DNA of 64,000 nucleotides from Chionis minor. Lineage: Eukaryota; Chordata; Aves; Charadriiformes; Chionididae. The notes under the pieces were generated by a model. That model saw only the letters and a program-made list of their open reading frames with translations, made no database searches and was not told the origin of the DNA. The stretch lies in contig VZSF01008502.1 in the NCBI GenBank assembly GCA_013398295.1, positions 62,001 to 126,000 of the forward strand, read 5' to 3'. The position numbers and the translations under genes were made by a program. This document shows positions 11,524 through 24,535 of this stretch, piece by piece; position 1 is the stretch's first letter, and each line of letters starts with the position of its first letter.

Positions 11524-13667
11524 GACATTGTTTGGAGCATGCGGCTGCTGGCCCTGCCTTGCTCATCAACAGTCAAGCTGTTCAAAAGAGGGAGAAACAA
11601 GGAGAATTAGCGGTTGGTGAGACGTATCCCAAGGGCTTATTTCCAAAAATGCCTAGGGGCCGTCTCTCAGAAACCAGCAGTGCACACAAAGCAGTGAGAG
11701 GGTGACCTCGGTGGCCATGAGGACGTGCTTGTGCTGAGGCAGAGGTGTCTGCCAGGCAGCCGCTCCACGGGCATGGGACCACGTGCTGTGGAGCCGTGGC
11801 CATAGCCAGGGGGCTACCAGGTTGGCTTGGGCTCGAGGCAGTGATGCTGGAGCACTGGCTGTTGGTGATGGGGCCCATCCTGTATCCCATTGCATGCCCA
11901 CCCTAGGGCAGACATGATCTGCCCCAGCCTTGCATCTGCAGGGCAGCAAAAGGCCCACAGCTTGCTGGCTCCAAAATAATCAAGGCCAGAATGACAGCAG
12001 GACAATCAGACTTTGGGCACCTCAAAAGAGACCCCTCAAACCCTGCCCAGAGCCCCTAGGCTGGTCCCTGGACAGGTCAGTCCCTCCAGAACCGCTGGGC
12101 TTTGTGCAGAACAAGGGGTAACTGTGACGTTACACTGCCCGTGACGAGCTCCCAGCTTGGGCTGCAGGCAGCAACAGGCAGGAGCCAGCCACCCTGTTCT
12201 CCAGCCTGCCCACCACACATTGCCCTGAAGCTGCCAGGAAAGATGCCATCCTGCAGGAAGCCCAGCATCCCCCCCCCGGAACACCACCCAGAAGGCCGGG
12301 ACGGCGGGGAGCGTTGCCTCCATGACCTGGCGCAGGGCAGGGATGCGCCGTGCCCTGTCTGCTCCCCCACCACAGCACAAAGCACGTGCTGGAGCTGGCC
12401 AGCAGCCAGCCCCCACCCAGCTGCCTCCTGCCCTCCCCGTGCAGGGCTACCAGTAATTTTCCATCCTGGCTGCAGGCTCTGCCCTAACGAGATGTTCTGC
12501 TATGACCCTCTAACAGGGCTGGGCCCTGTTCAAGTTCCTCAGTTCATTCAGACCTCAAGTCCACCACCCCCCCTCCTCCTTTCTTTGCTGCTAGAGCTGC
12601 CCACCAGTTCCACAGGATGGCTGCTCCTCCGATCCCTGCTCCTCCCCGTGCTCACAGTCCCTCTGCCTCAGGAAAACTGGAGGATTTTGTCCAAAAGCCA
12701 AGGGGAAAAAAAGCCCAGAAAACTGACAAGAAAAATTCCCATGGCTCAGCTGCGCTCTTGGGCCAGGAACAAAGCAGCCCCGGGGGGACTTTGCCATCAG
12801 GCATTTCCAAAACTACCTCTGCACAGGCACCTCTGCCTGGAATTGAAGGTCTGGGTCCATCAGCTGCGTTGATTGGCCAAGCATGGCAGAGCAAAGCTGG
12901 TTTACGGAGGGAGGTGTCTGGCCCTGGAGCTCAGCGTGGCTGCAGGCTGCATGCAGCACTGCGCTGCCTCCAACTCCCTTCTCCTCACAATGAAGCTGCT
13001 CGACTCGGATCTCAGCTCGGCCACTGCACTCTGTGGGTCCGGGGAGCCAGAGGGAGGTATTCCTGCTCCTACAGGAGCAGAAGGTGGAGAAGGCAGGCCC
13101 TCCTCCTCCTCCCATACCAGCCCAGCAGGGCTGATGTTACCAGGCATCGCTCCAGCGCCTGCCCTCACTGCTCCAGCACCAGGCAGAGGATGTGGAGTCC
13201 CCCCGGGAGCCAGTGTTTACTCGCACTCCTGCCTGCATGCAGAGGGGACAGTGCACTTCCCAAAGCAGGGAGGGTCGGATGCTGCATGCGGCAGGGTGTG
13301 TGGATACAAACATCCCCTTGACTGCCCTGGGATCAGCTTGTGCCAGGAGGGACAGAGAGGAGGCTGAAGGCATGTGTGCTGAGGGGTTCCCGCTGCAGCC
13401 AGGGAGGAGCTGAGCATCCAAGAGTCTTCATCTCAAAACCTCAAACCACCTCCAGGAGCACCAGAACCTCGATCGAAATACCTGGAAACCACAGAAGGGT
13501 TCACCCATCTTCCTTGGGTTTTGCAGGCACCAGAGGGGGGGCAACCTCCACTCCTACTGCCCCCAACAACACCCCTCGGAGCTGCACCAGGGGCAAACAG
13601 AGAAAGACTCTCAAAGGTGAAAAATGAAGGATGCTTTATATGGTGTCAAGGCGGTCAACAGGTGTCG

Positions 13668-13712
13668 CCTCTTGTCCAAACTAACAGCAAACATGTTCAT
13701 TTGGACAAGAGG
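13668..13712. other. 13-bp perfect inverted repeat with 19-base loop
   Basis: The arms CCTCTTGTCCAAA (13668-13680) and TTTGGACAAGAGG (13700-13712) pair perfectly around a 19-base loop. Pairing outside the arms is only partial. It could be the remains of a small inverted-repeat element or a structured RNA; nothing shows that it is transcribed. Confidence 0.5.
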
Positions 13713-16700
13713 TGCCTCAAAACATGTAGCAAGGCACTGGGAGAGACAGATGGCTGCAGGAACAGACACGGCACATGAAGAGTTCTCCCACCATGAGACA
13801 CCTCTTCTGGAGGTGACATTCCCCAGGTCCTCACCTGCGGAGCCCACCTGCAGCCCCTCAGTGACTTGCTGAGTTGCCAAGGCCTTTGGGCCCCCAGGCC
13901 AACCTGCTGCCCATCCCTCCGGAGCAGCCCCCTCCATCCCTCCCTGCCTCCTTCAAGCCACAAGCGCAGGCGGCAGCAGTGCTTGACCCCGCCGTGCTGC
14001 TGCTGTGACAGCCCCTTTTCAGAGCCAAGCCAGGCTTTAAATAAATACCTGTCAGCAGAGCAGAACCAAGCTGTTCAGAGAGTGACTGCATGTGTGTGGA
14101 TGCATTTAGCAAGTTGACAGGCGTGAGAGCAGAGCGGAGACAGCAGGGACTCTCTCCTCCGAGGCCAGAGACTGGCATGCTCTGAAAGGCATTTTCAATT
14201 ACGCAGCACCATCGCGATGGAGCAAAGTTGCCCACTCTTCTTACCTTCCCCTTGGAGAGCAGAATAATGCCATTTCCGAGGGCTGGCTTCACTGACCGAG
14301 AGCTGCTGCAATGGTTTAAGGGGAGGGTGATGGAGTGGGGGAGACTCACTTGTTCTCAGAGGTCCCCCAGTTCCCTGATCGCTACCAGCTGTGTTTGGGT
14401 ACAGAGGGGCCAGGCGTGCAGGAGCTGCACCTCCGTGCTGGTTGTGTGCAGCTGGGCCAGGAGGTGGGGAGTGGGTCCCCCCTCCTGCCTGGGTACCGGG
14501 GAGCCTCATGAGCACGTACCAAGGTCACCGCATGGTGAAACCAGGACTTGCTGAGGTCTCGAAAGAAGGACTACTTTCCCAGGGATGTGGAGGCCCTCAG
14601 GCTGGCAGGGCAGATTTTTTGAAAGCAGATTATCTTTGGCTTCTAACATCAGAAAGGTAAGAAGCAAGCTCAGGTGAGCCTGGCAACCCTCCCACTGAGA
14701 CAGTAAGATGCTGCTAATGCCTGCAGAATGCTGGATCTGGGTTCTCCCCTCTGTGCTCAAACTAGAGGGAGCCCTGGTAGGATGGTCACCCATGACCCTG
14801 GAAGGCAGCAGATGCCCACTGCCTACAGTGGACACATCAGCAAGCTGCCCCTGAAAGTAAGCTGCTCTAGCTCAAACCCAGGCCTGGCCCGATACAGATA
14901 TCCCTGGGGGGGCTCTCAGGGTGTCTTGCAGATGGCCACAGCAGCTCTGGGTGACTTTGGTGCTCCTTTGCTTGTGCGGGCAGAGATTGATTCACATGAG
15001 AAAGCCTGCTCTGTTTGCGCTGCCCAAACTCCCAGGACCTTGTCAGCATGTCTGAGACAGAGCCAGGCTGGGGCCTTGGCAGGGTGGGTGGCAGAGCCAA
15101 AGAGGGTCTGTCACACAGGAGGGACAGCAAAGCCTTATGCAAAACCAGCCAGAGAGCGAATTCCGTGTGCTTGGGTGGGGGAGGCTGCCAGGAGTGGACC
15201 CAGCTCTGCCCTGAGGGCTCCCTAGGGTCACAGTCATTAAAAGAGAGGAGCCTGGAGCACAGGGAACACATCTGGGGTTTTCCAAGCATCAGCTTCCCTG
15301 CCAGAGTAGGGGGGAAGATGCAGCCAGGCAGAGCAGCACCCACAGGAGGGGCTCCAGCACAGCCAGTCCTCACCCAGGCAGGAGAAGGCATCTGGAGGGG
15401 CCCGAGCAGCCACCCGCAGCCCTTCCTCCTTGCTCGTCCTGAAAGCCTTCACAGGAGCAGCCAAATACTCAGCTCCCCTTGCCGGTGCCCCACCAGCTCT
15501 GCCCCTGACCGTCTCCTTGGCCCTCAGCTGATCAATACCTCTAGCTCTGGGGGGATCCATCAATCCTAACGATTTCATCCTGCTTTTTGCTAATGTGCTC
15601 TCTTGTTGTGCTGCATTTGGGCCATGGGCCTAGTGGATGCTGGGGAGAGAGGCAGAGGGCTGGCCAAAAGCACCATCATGCACTGCCCCAGGATAGCAGG
15701 TTAACTCTTAGCATCATCCCTTTGCAACACAGCCCTTTCCACCCCAGAGCTAGATCTTCAGCCCTTCCTCCCCTGGCTCATGGCTCGTTGGAGGACCATA
15801 AACCTTCCTCTCTCAGCTCTCCAGCTCCTTGGAAAGGCACATTCAGTATGTTTGAGTGCCTCAGCCAGGATTTTGGCGCTTTTAAGCAAAAGCCACTGTG
15901 TCCTCACAATCCCTCATTGCCTCTTCATTCAGCAGCTGCTCCTCTCTGGAGAGCTTCCATCAAACTCCCCGTGCCTGTCTCGAGATGGGGGGACTCGAGG
16001 ACACCCTCACCCACCATCACCTCCACCCAGCAGGAGCCAACATTTCTAGAGTCCTTTTCTCAAGGTACCCAACTTTTAGCTAGGACGAAGATGCAGGCAC
16101 TTAGGGAACAGTGGGGCATTGAACATGTTCCCCTGCCCTGCACACAGCTGCCAGCCAGCCAGCCTGCCGCCACCCCCAGCCCCTACCATGCCTTACTGAA
16201 CTGGAGCCACTGAATTTCAGCAGCTTCCTGTTAAAGAGCAGCCTCGACCCCTCCTGGCACCAGGAACGCTGCTAGGGTGCCTGCATGGGAGCACCAACCC
16301 AGCAATGCAGCATGCACCTCCCTGCCTGCTTGTCCTCTCCTGGCCTTTTCAGCCCTGTCCCTTTATAGAAGAAGCACAAGATAAAACTTAGATGAAGCCA
16401 CCAAACTGCTTTGGGGATGGCTGGATACCAGGTGCTGTCCTGGTCTGTGCATCCTCCCAGGTTGGGGGCTTTAACTTCAATCGTTGTGTCAAACAGCCCT
16501 GGAAAGAGTGGTTTTCACCAGTGGGTGATGAGTTCAAAACCACTTCTCTTCCAGCCTCCATGTCCTCCTGTGGCAGGGTGTTGCACATCCCTTGGGCAAA
16601 ATCATCCTTGATGTTGTTGCTGCTGGCTGTGGGACTGTACTGCTGCTTTCCAGCTGGTCCTGGCAGAACTTCTGGAGCCCCATCCCACATCCTGGGGTGG

Positions 16701-19700
16701 ACCAAACAAGGGGCTCTGACCCAGCCTGGCACTGACCTTCGCTGTGAATCCAGTCACACGTACCCCATCAATAACTAAAAGCAAGATAACAAAATGAGCT
16801 GTCACAGCCAATTAACATGCTGGGCTTAATCGGCTTGTGGGCTTTCCATGTGGAGGTGAAGGGCCGGCTCCAGGCCAGAGGGGCCAGGGAGAGGCAGGGC
16901 GAGGGATCTGGTGGGTCATAGCCACCCTTGTCTGCTGGCTCCCTCGGCCAAGAGCCAGGAGTGGGAGGCTGATGTCGGTGCTTCCCTGGCAGCACGCAGA
17001 CATGGCATCACCTCCCTGGTGTGTGGGCACCCCAGCCAGAGCCAGAGGAGAGGGATGGGCAGCTGCGGGCTAACCGGTGCAGAGATGCCCCCACGCAGGG
17101 CTTTAGCCCCACGGCAGACCTCTCGCATTAGGAAAGGAGCTAGCTACAACTGCCAAACCCAAAAGGGTTCCACTTAAAGCCAGAAGGGATCTCAATGTCT
17201 GTTGTTGAGTGCCTCTCAATTAATTAGCATCCTGCTGATTCTACGATTGAGGCGACGGCTAAGGAGATTAAATCAGACTCTGCCATGAAGCAGATGCTGT
17301 TCGTAAGGCCTGATTCTCAGCGATTTTTCTTTCCGTGTGCCATCCTGCCTTGCTGACTCAGCTGAAGCCCCAAGGTGCTGGGTGTGGGCTGGCCAGCTGG
17401 GACTCCAGTGGGATCGCTTGGCAGAGATGCTCAGGGGTTCGATGCCGCTGAATGCCCAGGGCTGCACAGGGAGGGCCTCACTTGGAGGACGCTTGTGCAA
17501 ATCCAGAGCAGAGCTCATCAGGGGAGCACTGCAGCCACCATGATCCATTCGCCCTGTTCTGCCTGCATCAGCACAGGACAGACTCCCAGCCAGGTGGCGA
17601 GAGCTGTGTTTGTACATCGGAGAGGCCAAACTGAAAGGAAAAATCCCAGCTCAGCCTCCAGGCAGGGCTCGGTAAATCCAAATAAACCCTGCTGATTTGG
17701 CGCAAACTTGGAGTAATTCTGCTGGTTTCACTGGAGCCAGCCCAGAATCACGGAGGCAGTACAATGGGGTACAGCCCTGCCCAGGAAAACATGGGCTGCA
17801 CCCGGCTCAGCTCTGCTCTGCTCCACCAGTGCTCCTCACGTCCCCACCAGCACAAGTGAGGGGGGACTCTTCTCTGAAAGCCTTTGCAAACGGTGTGACT
17901 TGGACGGGACGATGGCCAGGGCCAGTGCGTGGCTCCATGAGCCCTCTGCTCCCCGACCCCAGCCACAGAGCTGCACCCCAGCCGTAAAAGTGGCTGTGTA
18001 GCCACCTATAGGCACAAAAAGCACTTAGGAAAGGGCATGTAGGATCCATAAGCTGCCACTCCCCCAGGTGGCAATTAAACACCTAAACAAACTGCAAATC
18101 TTGTATTTGTAAACGAGGCGAAGGCAAGAAACTCCTCTTAAATCATTGCTGTGATGGGAGCCCGCCTGCCAAGATACACCCGCACTGCAGCAAGAGAAAT
18201 GGGCACATTTGAGGATTATTTTGATGGTCCCTTGATTTCTATATCTGCTTTACTGCATCCTCCTGAGTGTAGCGCTGCCAAGCCCCCCAGCTACAGGACT
18301 AGGTTGTCGTGTGGTCATCTCCTCGCTCCCCTTTTTGTTCTAACACCCAAGGGGAAAAAAGAAAAAAAAGCCACACTGCATCCTAAGTGTTTGGCAGCTT
18401 CTTGGTCTGAAGTCAGTGAAAAATTTGCCTTTTATGTCCAGCAAAAAATTCCTGGTTCTGAGGGTTTGTCATACTAGTCCTTGTGTTTCTGCTTTACCTA
18501 GGGAGAAGCCAGAGCCCTTGAGGGATGAACAGGACAGCCAGAGACAGGCCCAGCCTTATAAGCCACACAAGCTGAAAGCTCAGGTCGGGCTTTTGCAACC
18601 TCCACTTGCTTTTTGCCACATTTTTTGTACCGCGGCATCACAAGAGAGATGGAACAGCACCATCACGACCTTCAAGAGGCACCTCTTACCACTGCCCGTT
18701 TCTAGGAACAGGGAGGCCTGGAGCGGGGTCAGGCTGGGACTGCCATTTAGGGTTGCCATTTCTCAAGCTCATCTGCAGGCAAACTGGGATTTCTTACGGT
18801 GAAACTTATTTTTCTCTGATCTGACAGGATCCCCAGCATAAACAGAAGATGGCTTCCAAGCTTTAAAGCAATCTTCACCCTTGGGGTCCCCCCTCCATTT
18901 TGTAGGCTAATTGAAAGTAAAGTGCTTTTAAGTAGTTATCAATGAGAACCTGAGCCTGAAATAGGGCCAAGAGCAGTATGCAATGCATTTGAGTGCCGTG
19001 ACTCAAGCACAGCTCTGATATCACAACATAAGGCATCAAAGACACACTTAGGAGAAAATAACAGTATTAAATGGGTTTGGGCCTGGGGTGCTGCTGTTCT
19101 CCTACCTCTTCCAGCTGGGAGTGGCGAGAAGCAGACGCCAAGGTCTGTGTTTCCAAGGGGGCTGAGCTGATGAGCAGAGGAACCTCACCTTCCCCTGGGG
19201 AATGCCAGCTGCTTTCTCCGGTGACTCCAGCAATGCCACGTCCTCACACAGCAGGATGCAGTGCTGCAGCTGCGGCCCTGCCCAGGAACACGACACGGAT
19301 GCGGCCACATCCCTCACCTGCTCCATCGGCACGATGCGCCATTCCCCTGAGAAGCTGTGCCTGAAACTCTGCACCTGTACCTAGGCACGGCCAGAGAGCA
19401 CCCCGAGGCAGGACACACTGCGCTCTGCAAACTCCATCTCTGTCCCTACATGCCACTTGCACCCCAAACCCTGCTCAGCCTGGCCGCTGCCCTAAAACAC
19501 AAGGGATTTCTGCCTTGCCACAGGGCTAGCTGGAAAACCTGAAGAAGGTACCTTTTCACCAAGGTGGGGGGGAGCATTGTGAAGAGCTTCAGCTTACAGA
19601 GGCTTTACAGAGGCTAACGAAAGGCAAGAGACCACAGCGTGTCCTGCCAATCCAGATAGAAAGGATACTAAGGCCGCTGGCACTGCTTGGCAGCCTGCCA

Positions 19701-20249
19701 TGAGAAATAACTCTTCAAAAATAGAAGCATGCTAATCTCAGGAACCTGCTAGTATTGTCAATGACATTAATGAAGTGTTTCAAAATCCAGAACAAATGCC
19801 TTGACTTTCTGGGGCTGTGCCACCCCTTGTAATTTTCCACATTAGCTGAGGAGTGGTCTGGTGGCAGCAGCGCCCTGCTCTTCCTGTCGCTCTGCTCTCC
19901 TGCCCGCAGCCCCCCTAGGACCAGCAGCGTGGGGTTGGCTCTGCCAAGCTCCCAGTGACCTCCCCACCTGCACTGGAAAGCCTGGCCAGCCCTCAGAGGC
20001 TTCCGGGAGTAATTTCCTCTGTGCAGCAAAACCCATTAAGCATGCTCAATGGAAACAATGCCTGGGGGCGGTGGAAGCTCAGTTTTCCTCTTCCCCCTTG
20101 TCTTCAAGCCTTGTCTCAAGACCCCCTCTGGGCTCTCTTTCAGGCCCCCTTTCCAGCTCCTGCCTCCTCCTTTTCCTCCTGTCCTTTACCTCCCCTCACA
20201 TCTCCAGCCCTCTTGACCCCAGTCCTCGGTCTCAGAAGTGGTCCCGCAG

Positions 20250-20255
20250 TTTATT
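20250..20255 (-). terminator. Poly(A) signal AATAAA for candidate minus-strand gene
   Basis: On the minus strand this reads AATAAA (plus strand TTTATT), about 290 bases after the stop codon at 20545-20547. The spacing is normal for a short 3' UTR. It is one of the better signs that the open segments above it belong to a transcript. Confidence 0.35.
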
Positions 20256-20544
20256 TCCTGAGATGTTATGCTGTTTACAACAGTAAGTGGAGGTACTTCA
20301 GGACCCCTTCAAATGAAGGAGTACCACACCGAAAGCCTCCACATACTCCCCCTCTCCCTGAGTGCTCTGCTTCCCATTGTCTCTTCCCACCTCTCATCTC
20401 CTGCCCAAGCAGACCCAAAGGGACCGCTGTGGCTGCCACCCCCTGCCTTATTCCATGCAGCTTGCTACCTTCCCATGGCCAGATGCTTCCACAGCTACTG
20501 TGGGTGACAACTTCTCGCAGACTGCTTTTCTTGCTCCTTGACAG

Positions 20545-20817
20545 CTAGGAGAGCTCCCTCCAACAACCAGCGGGGAGAAGAGGGCAGATACAACTTTCTT
20601 CCTTCTCCCTGTCTCTCATTGTCCCAAAAAATTCATGAGGACGCACTGTAGAAAAGGGAACAGCCATAGCTCCATCCACCACAGGATAGCGAATCTCTCT
20701 CTGGCAGAAGGGCTTTGAATTTCTGGATGGTACGTGTTGAGCACTGGGCTTAGGCTGCAGACACAGAACAGAGGTGAGGACAACCTGCTGGTCTTTTCCC
20801 TGTCTGATCTCTGTGAA
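20545..20817 (-). CDS. Candidate terminal exon, product unknown
   Basis: Open for 90 codons to a TAG at 20545-20547. It starts after a CTGCAG acceptor with TTC ACA GAG ATC and reads FTEIRQGKDQQVVLTSVLCL, and later REIRYPVVDGAMAVPFSTV. The start phase (0) agrees with the donor of the segment at 20990-21066. A poly(A) signal follows 290 bases later. Against it: the acceptor has a weak pyrimidine tract, and another frame is also open across part of the region. A stronger acceptor (CTGTTCTGTGTCTGCAG) inside the segment, just before 20755, gives the same frame. No homologue is recognised. Confidence 0.35.
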   Translation of the reverse strand, partial: FTEIRQGKDQQVVLTSVLCLQPKPSAQHVPSRNSKPFCQREIRYPVVDGAMAVPFSTVRPHEFFGTMRDREKEESCICPLLPAGCWRELS

Positions 20818-20989
20818 CTGCAGCCTTTAAACACCCACTCAATCCTAACTCCACACCTCAGGATTTCCAGCGGAGGAATAAGCAAGCAGCATTTTTTGAA
20901 GGAGAAGGCAGCAGAAGCCAGGGCACTAACTCCTGCAGCCCACCCCTCCCAGCCCACCACAGCGCTGCAGGACCCCTTGGAGCACTGAC

Positions 20990-21066
20990 CGTGCCAGCAT
21001 GAAGCAAGTCCTGCACCCGCTCCAGAAGTACCCAGCGTGCTACGTGCTCAGCAAATCTCACATTGA
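20990..21066 (-). CDS. Candidate internal exon, product unknown
   Basis: Minus-strand segment between a CCACTTCAG acceptor and an ACG-GTCAGT donor. Its frame reads NVRFAEHVARWVLLERVQDL and continues LHAGT. The pattern of W, L, V and charged residues suggests an amphipathic helix pair. It joins the segment at 20545-20817 in phase 0. The upstream join is ambiguous: with the segment at 21180-21280 it needs either the GTGAGA donor at 21133 or a later acceptor here. Confidence 0.3.
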
Positions 21067-21179
21067 CTGAAGTGGCACAGCCAAGTGTCTGCCCATCTCC
21101 TCCTCCGCCCCTCTTTCTTGGCCGCTTTCTCACCACTTCCCTCCTTATGCAGCGATAAGCAATACTTCGTTTTCATTAC

Positions 21180-21280
21180 CTCTGCCAACCGTGACATCTG
21201 CTCTTCTTGTACACTCAAGCCTCGGACAAGGTAGTGCAACCTAAACTTCACTTTGAATCTCACTTGACTTGTGCTTTTGC
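21180..21280 (-). CDS. Candidate internal exon, product unknown
   Basis: Acceptor TATCTGCCAG then GCAAAAGC; donor GCAGAG then GTAATG. The phase-1 frame reads GKSTSQVRFKVKFRLHYLVR, then GLSVQEEQMSRLAE. An alternative donor (AGTG then GTGAGA) at 21133 would lengthen it to 21134 and make it phase-compatible with 20990-21066. The mix of basic residues followed by a helical Glu/Gln-rich stretch is protein-like, but no family is recognised. Confidence 0.3.
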
Positions 21281-23740
21281 CTGGCAGATACAACACAAAG
21301 TCACTCAGACACCTGGTTTGATCTCCCAGGCCAAATAGGGTTCTCGCTACCTACAACTTAAAGCAGTTACAGCCGGACCTGCACAAAAACAATGTCTGAA
21401 AGCTCAGTGCCCCCTCTCCTGGCTTCTGGCGAGCAGTGCAGGCACAGGCCCGCACAGGCCACGGCTTTCCCGTGGTCGTGGTTTCCAACTGCCCAGGTAC
21501 TACTGGGACAACCCGGCATGCACACCTCAGCCAGCAGCAAAGAGATCACTGCAGGCTCTGGCAGAAAAGGAGCAAGATGGTGTCTCTAAAACTGCATAAC
21601 ACCAGCAGGGCATAGAGCTCCGACCCGTCCGAGTATCTAATGTAGGCTGAGTTGACAATATTGTTTAAACAGATAGTGCGATGTGAAGCTTCCAGCTTCA
21701 TTGACCCAAATTTATTGCAGAAGTATCTTAGTGCTGAAGGGATTGGATTGATTTGCACATATAGGGTCAGAGGACATGATAAACGAGATGAAAATTCAAC
21801 ACACTAGTAACTTGTATGTTCAGCTCCAGCCCAACTGCAGTAGGTTGGCATCCTGTCCATAGCAATGTGTGCAGGACATTAAAGGGCTGACGCCATCCTT
21901 GAGGTCCTGGCTGACAGTGGCTGACACCACTGTCAAGTTTAGTTGAAGAACAAAGGCCATCAGGCTGCTCCCATACCCAAAAGCCCCCTGGGCCTAGAAG
22001 TAAGAAGCCGCTCTCAGTCAGCAGCACTTCAGAGCAAGACACAACTCAAGGGAAATACTCGGATGGTCTTCACCCAGGAGACGTGTTCAAGGGAAGCTCA
22101 AAGTGGCATGGCTTCTTTTAAAAGCAGCATCTGCCCGCCCCAGACTTGAATCACGCTGCCTTGGCAGCATTTTACACCCATTAGAGTTCAGCTCCCAAAG
22201 CCAGCCTTGAAAAGCAAAACCATCGACCATAAGCTGGAAGCGTGCACGGCCTTCCCCATTACTCACCCGTGTGACATGATGAAACCAAGGCAATCTGTTA
22301 CCCTTCCACCAGTTTTTGCACCGAGTCCCACCAACAATTCTCCTCAGCATTTAGTGCTCAGGCTGCTGTCAACTCTAATGAAAGCACTCCTGAGCTAGTA
22401 AGATCAGGAAAACAGAGGAGAAATGGGGGCTTAGAACTGCCCACATGGCCACTCTCTGTCGGGTCAGGCAGCTGCTCAGGCAGGAGAAAAGGGCAGAGTG
22501 GGAAAAGTACTTATCTTATTCTTGTAAGTTATCAAGACGTGGCAGTCTTGAAGTAGCTTAGCAGTAAGAGTTTCATGGGACTGATCAAGGAAACCACAGT
22601 GATTTCTGAGAAGGGGAATCTTTTCGCTCTGAGAAGCACTTACCAAGTAAGCATCTGATCTCCAGCAGACGCAGCAGAGCTGGGAAAATCCAGCCGGTGT
22701 ATTTGCTGTAACAAAGACACTGCCTACAATCCAGAGGACAAAACACATGGGGTGGGTTACCTTCGTTTGTCAGAAAAGGAACCTGAGGCAAGGAACAGCT
22801 TTCAGTTGCCTCCTGCCAGGCAGAGGCAGTCCTAGTTGAATAGCTAGTTTTTTTAATAAAACCACAAACTCCTGAGCTATATGCTGTGCTACCAGACAAT
22901 GTTTTTTATAAAAAGCACATCTGGGGACAGAAGCAGCTCTGTGTGAAGAAAGCATTCACACTGTGCCTCTGCTCACCACATCACATCTCCACAAAGCAGC
23001 TAGTTCAATTAAAATTTTGAATAAAGCTCTTGTAATAGCTTGTCACCAAACAACAGGTAGAAAAATCACCAAGATCAAAAAGGTTTGTGCTCCTACCTCA
23101 GTCACGTGCCACTATTTCTCTCATAAAAATAATATGTGGTGTTACAGTAGGTCAGTTCTCAAAACATTTCTTGCTGCTGCTCCTCGTGCTTGCTGCTGGT
23201 CCAAATGACACAACCTATTGCTTCCAGGCTGGCAGAAGCAATCAACTGCTTCATCCTGCTAGCCAAAAATAAATCAATGCCAGAGGACAAACTAAGACAT
23301 TGTTTAGAGCAATGGAGACCAAGGAAGAAACACGAACATTTCATGAAAGGGCAATTTAGATAGGTGAGAAAGTGTGTATGTGCTGGTTGCAGAGCTATTT
23401 GTATTTAACTGGAGGTTAAGCCTGCACAGCTTCCTCACCTGCTTGAAAAAATACACAGAAGAGATAAACACAAGAAGCTGAGAGTTTTACAAGAAGTTAA
23501 TGTAAAAGGTGAGGAAAATTTTTCAGTTTCACTAACCATTCCAACAGGAATTCACTGCCGGGAAGCTTGACTGACTGTGTCTTCTGCGGTCTCAGTGAAT
23601 GTGCAGCTCCAACTTTGTTCCTCACACATTGCAGCTGGGCACAGGAACAGATGACCTAGGGAGGCTGTGGGTTCTCCCGCAGAAGCAGCTTCTAAAGGCC
23701 TGGCTGGACAAACTTCAGCCTGAGATGGGAGAGACGGGGC

Positions 23741-23815
23741 TAATCCTAGAGTATCTCACATTGGAAGGGACCCATAAGGATCACCGAGTCAAACTTCTTG
23801 CTTTAGGGGAAGGAT
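23741..23815 (-). mobile_element. CR1 LINE 3'-end fragment
   Basis: The string GAGTATCTCACATTGGAAGG, followed by GACCCATAAGGATCACCGAG, matches the 3' end of an avian CR1 subfamily read on the opposite strand. Only about 75 bases are recognisable, so it is a severely 5'-truncated copy. Confidence 0.7.
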
Positions 23816-24408
23816 TGGGCCAGGTCAGCTCATACCTCTTTTCAAAACAGGTCATTAGAATCCAAATCAATATTCTTATGTCATCGCATAACTAATCAGC
23901 ATCTCAAAGTTTGCCTGTTTTTTATTTGATTGCAATGAAAACCATTGTGGCAATACTGTAAAACGTGTCTATGGACTGCTTTCTCATAAACCTCAGCAGT
24001 CCTCCAGTTCAAAAGCTGAGGGAAATGAGGAGAAATGACACTTGAAAGTCCTTTTCAGACCTCTTTCATATAGTTCTGTAATGATGATTTCTTGTGCCAT
24101 TCTGAAAATACATGAGTTCAAACTCCTCTAACTTACAGCTTGCTGTGGTGTAATCATGAAGGACAGTTTGTGTTCATAAAAAGTACAGAGCACTCTTCTG
24201 TTGCATTTCTGGACAGAAAAAATAATTGCAGCCAGCAAGGAGAAAACCAAAAAAAAATTTTTTTTAAAGTAAGAAAAATAATCAACAGAATACCTGATCT
24301 ACTAACCAAGAGCTGTAATTTAAACTTACAGGATCATATTTTTTAAGGGTCTTACTGCTGTCTATTCCTAAACACTCAGGGTTACTAAAAGTGACATTGC
24401 CGACTTAC

Positions 24409-24535
24409 CAAAAGCCATTAGGATTACTTCAGTGATTTTTTTTCCTCCCCACTTTGAAAGTAGCTGCACAAAATGTTGGCAAACGAGCAACCGTCTGCTT
24501 GGATTTTGCACCCAGCAGCAGAGACGCAAGATGTT
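24409..24535 (-). CDS. Candidate internal exon, product unknown
   Basis: Ends in a strong donor (TTTTG then GTAAGT, phase 1). The frame reads NILRLCCWVQNPSRRLLVCQ, then HFVQLLSKWGGKKITEVILM. The upstream edge is uncertain: acceptors at 24536 (CTACATTTGTAAG) and 24464 (CATTTTGTGCAG) both keep phase 0, matching the donor of 24900-24974. Confidence 0.28.

Larger units (their letters stand above)
6801..20249. other. Intergenic region between NDRG4 and the 20-28 kb segments
   Basis: GC-rich to mixed DNA without a gene I can support. Open frames occur in all six frames without splice-site support or recognisable protein similarity. It is the expected place for enhancers of the brain- and heart-expressed NDRG4 gene. 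The 7433-7434 gap, a hairpin at 13668 and a poly(A)-like signal at 11518 are listed separately. Confidence 0.5.
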
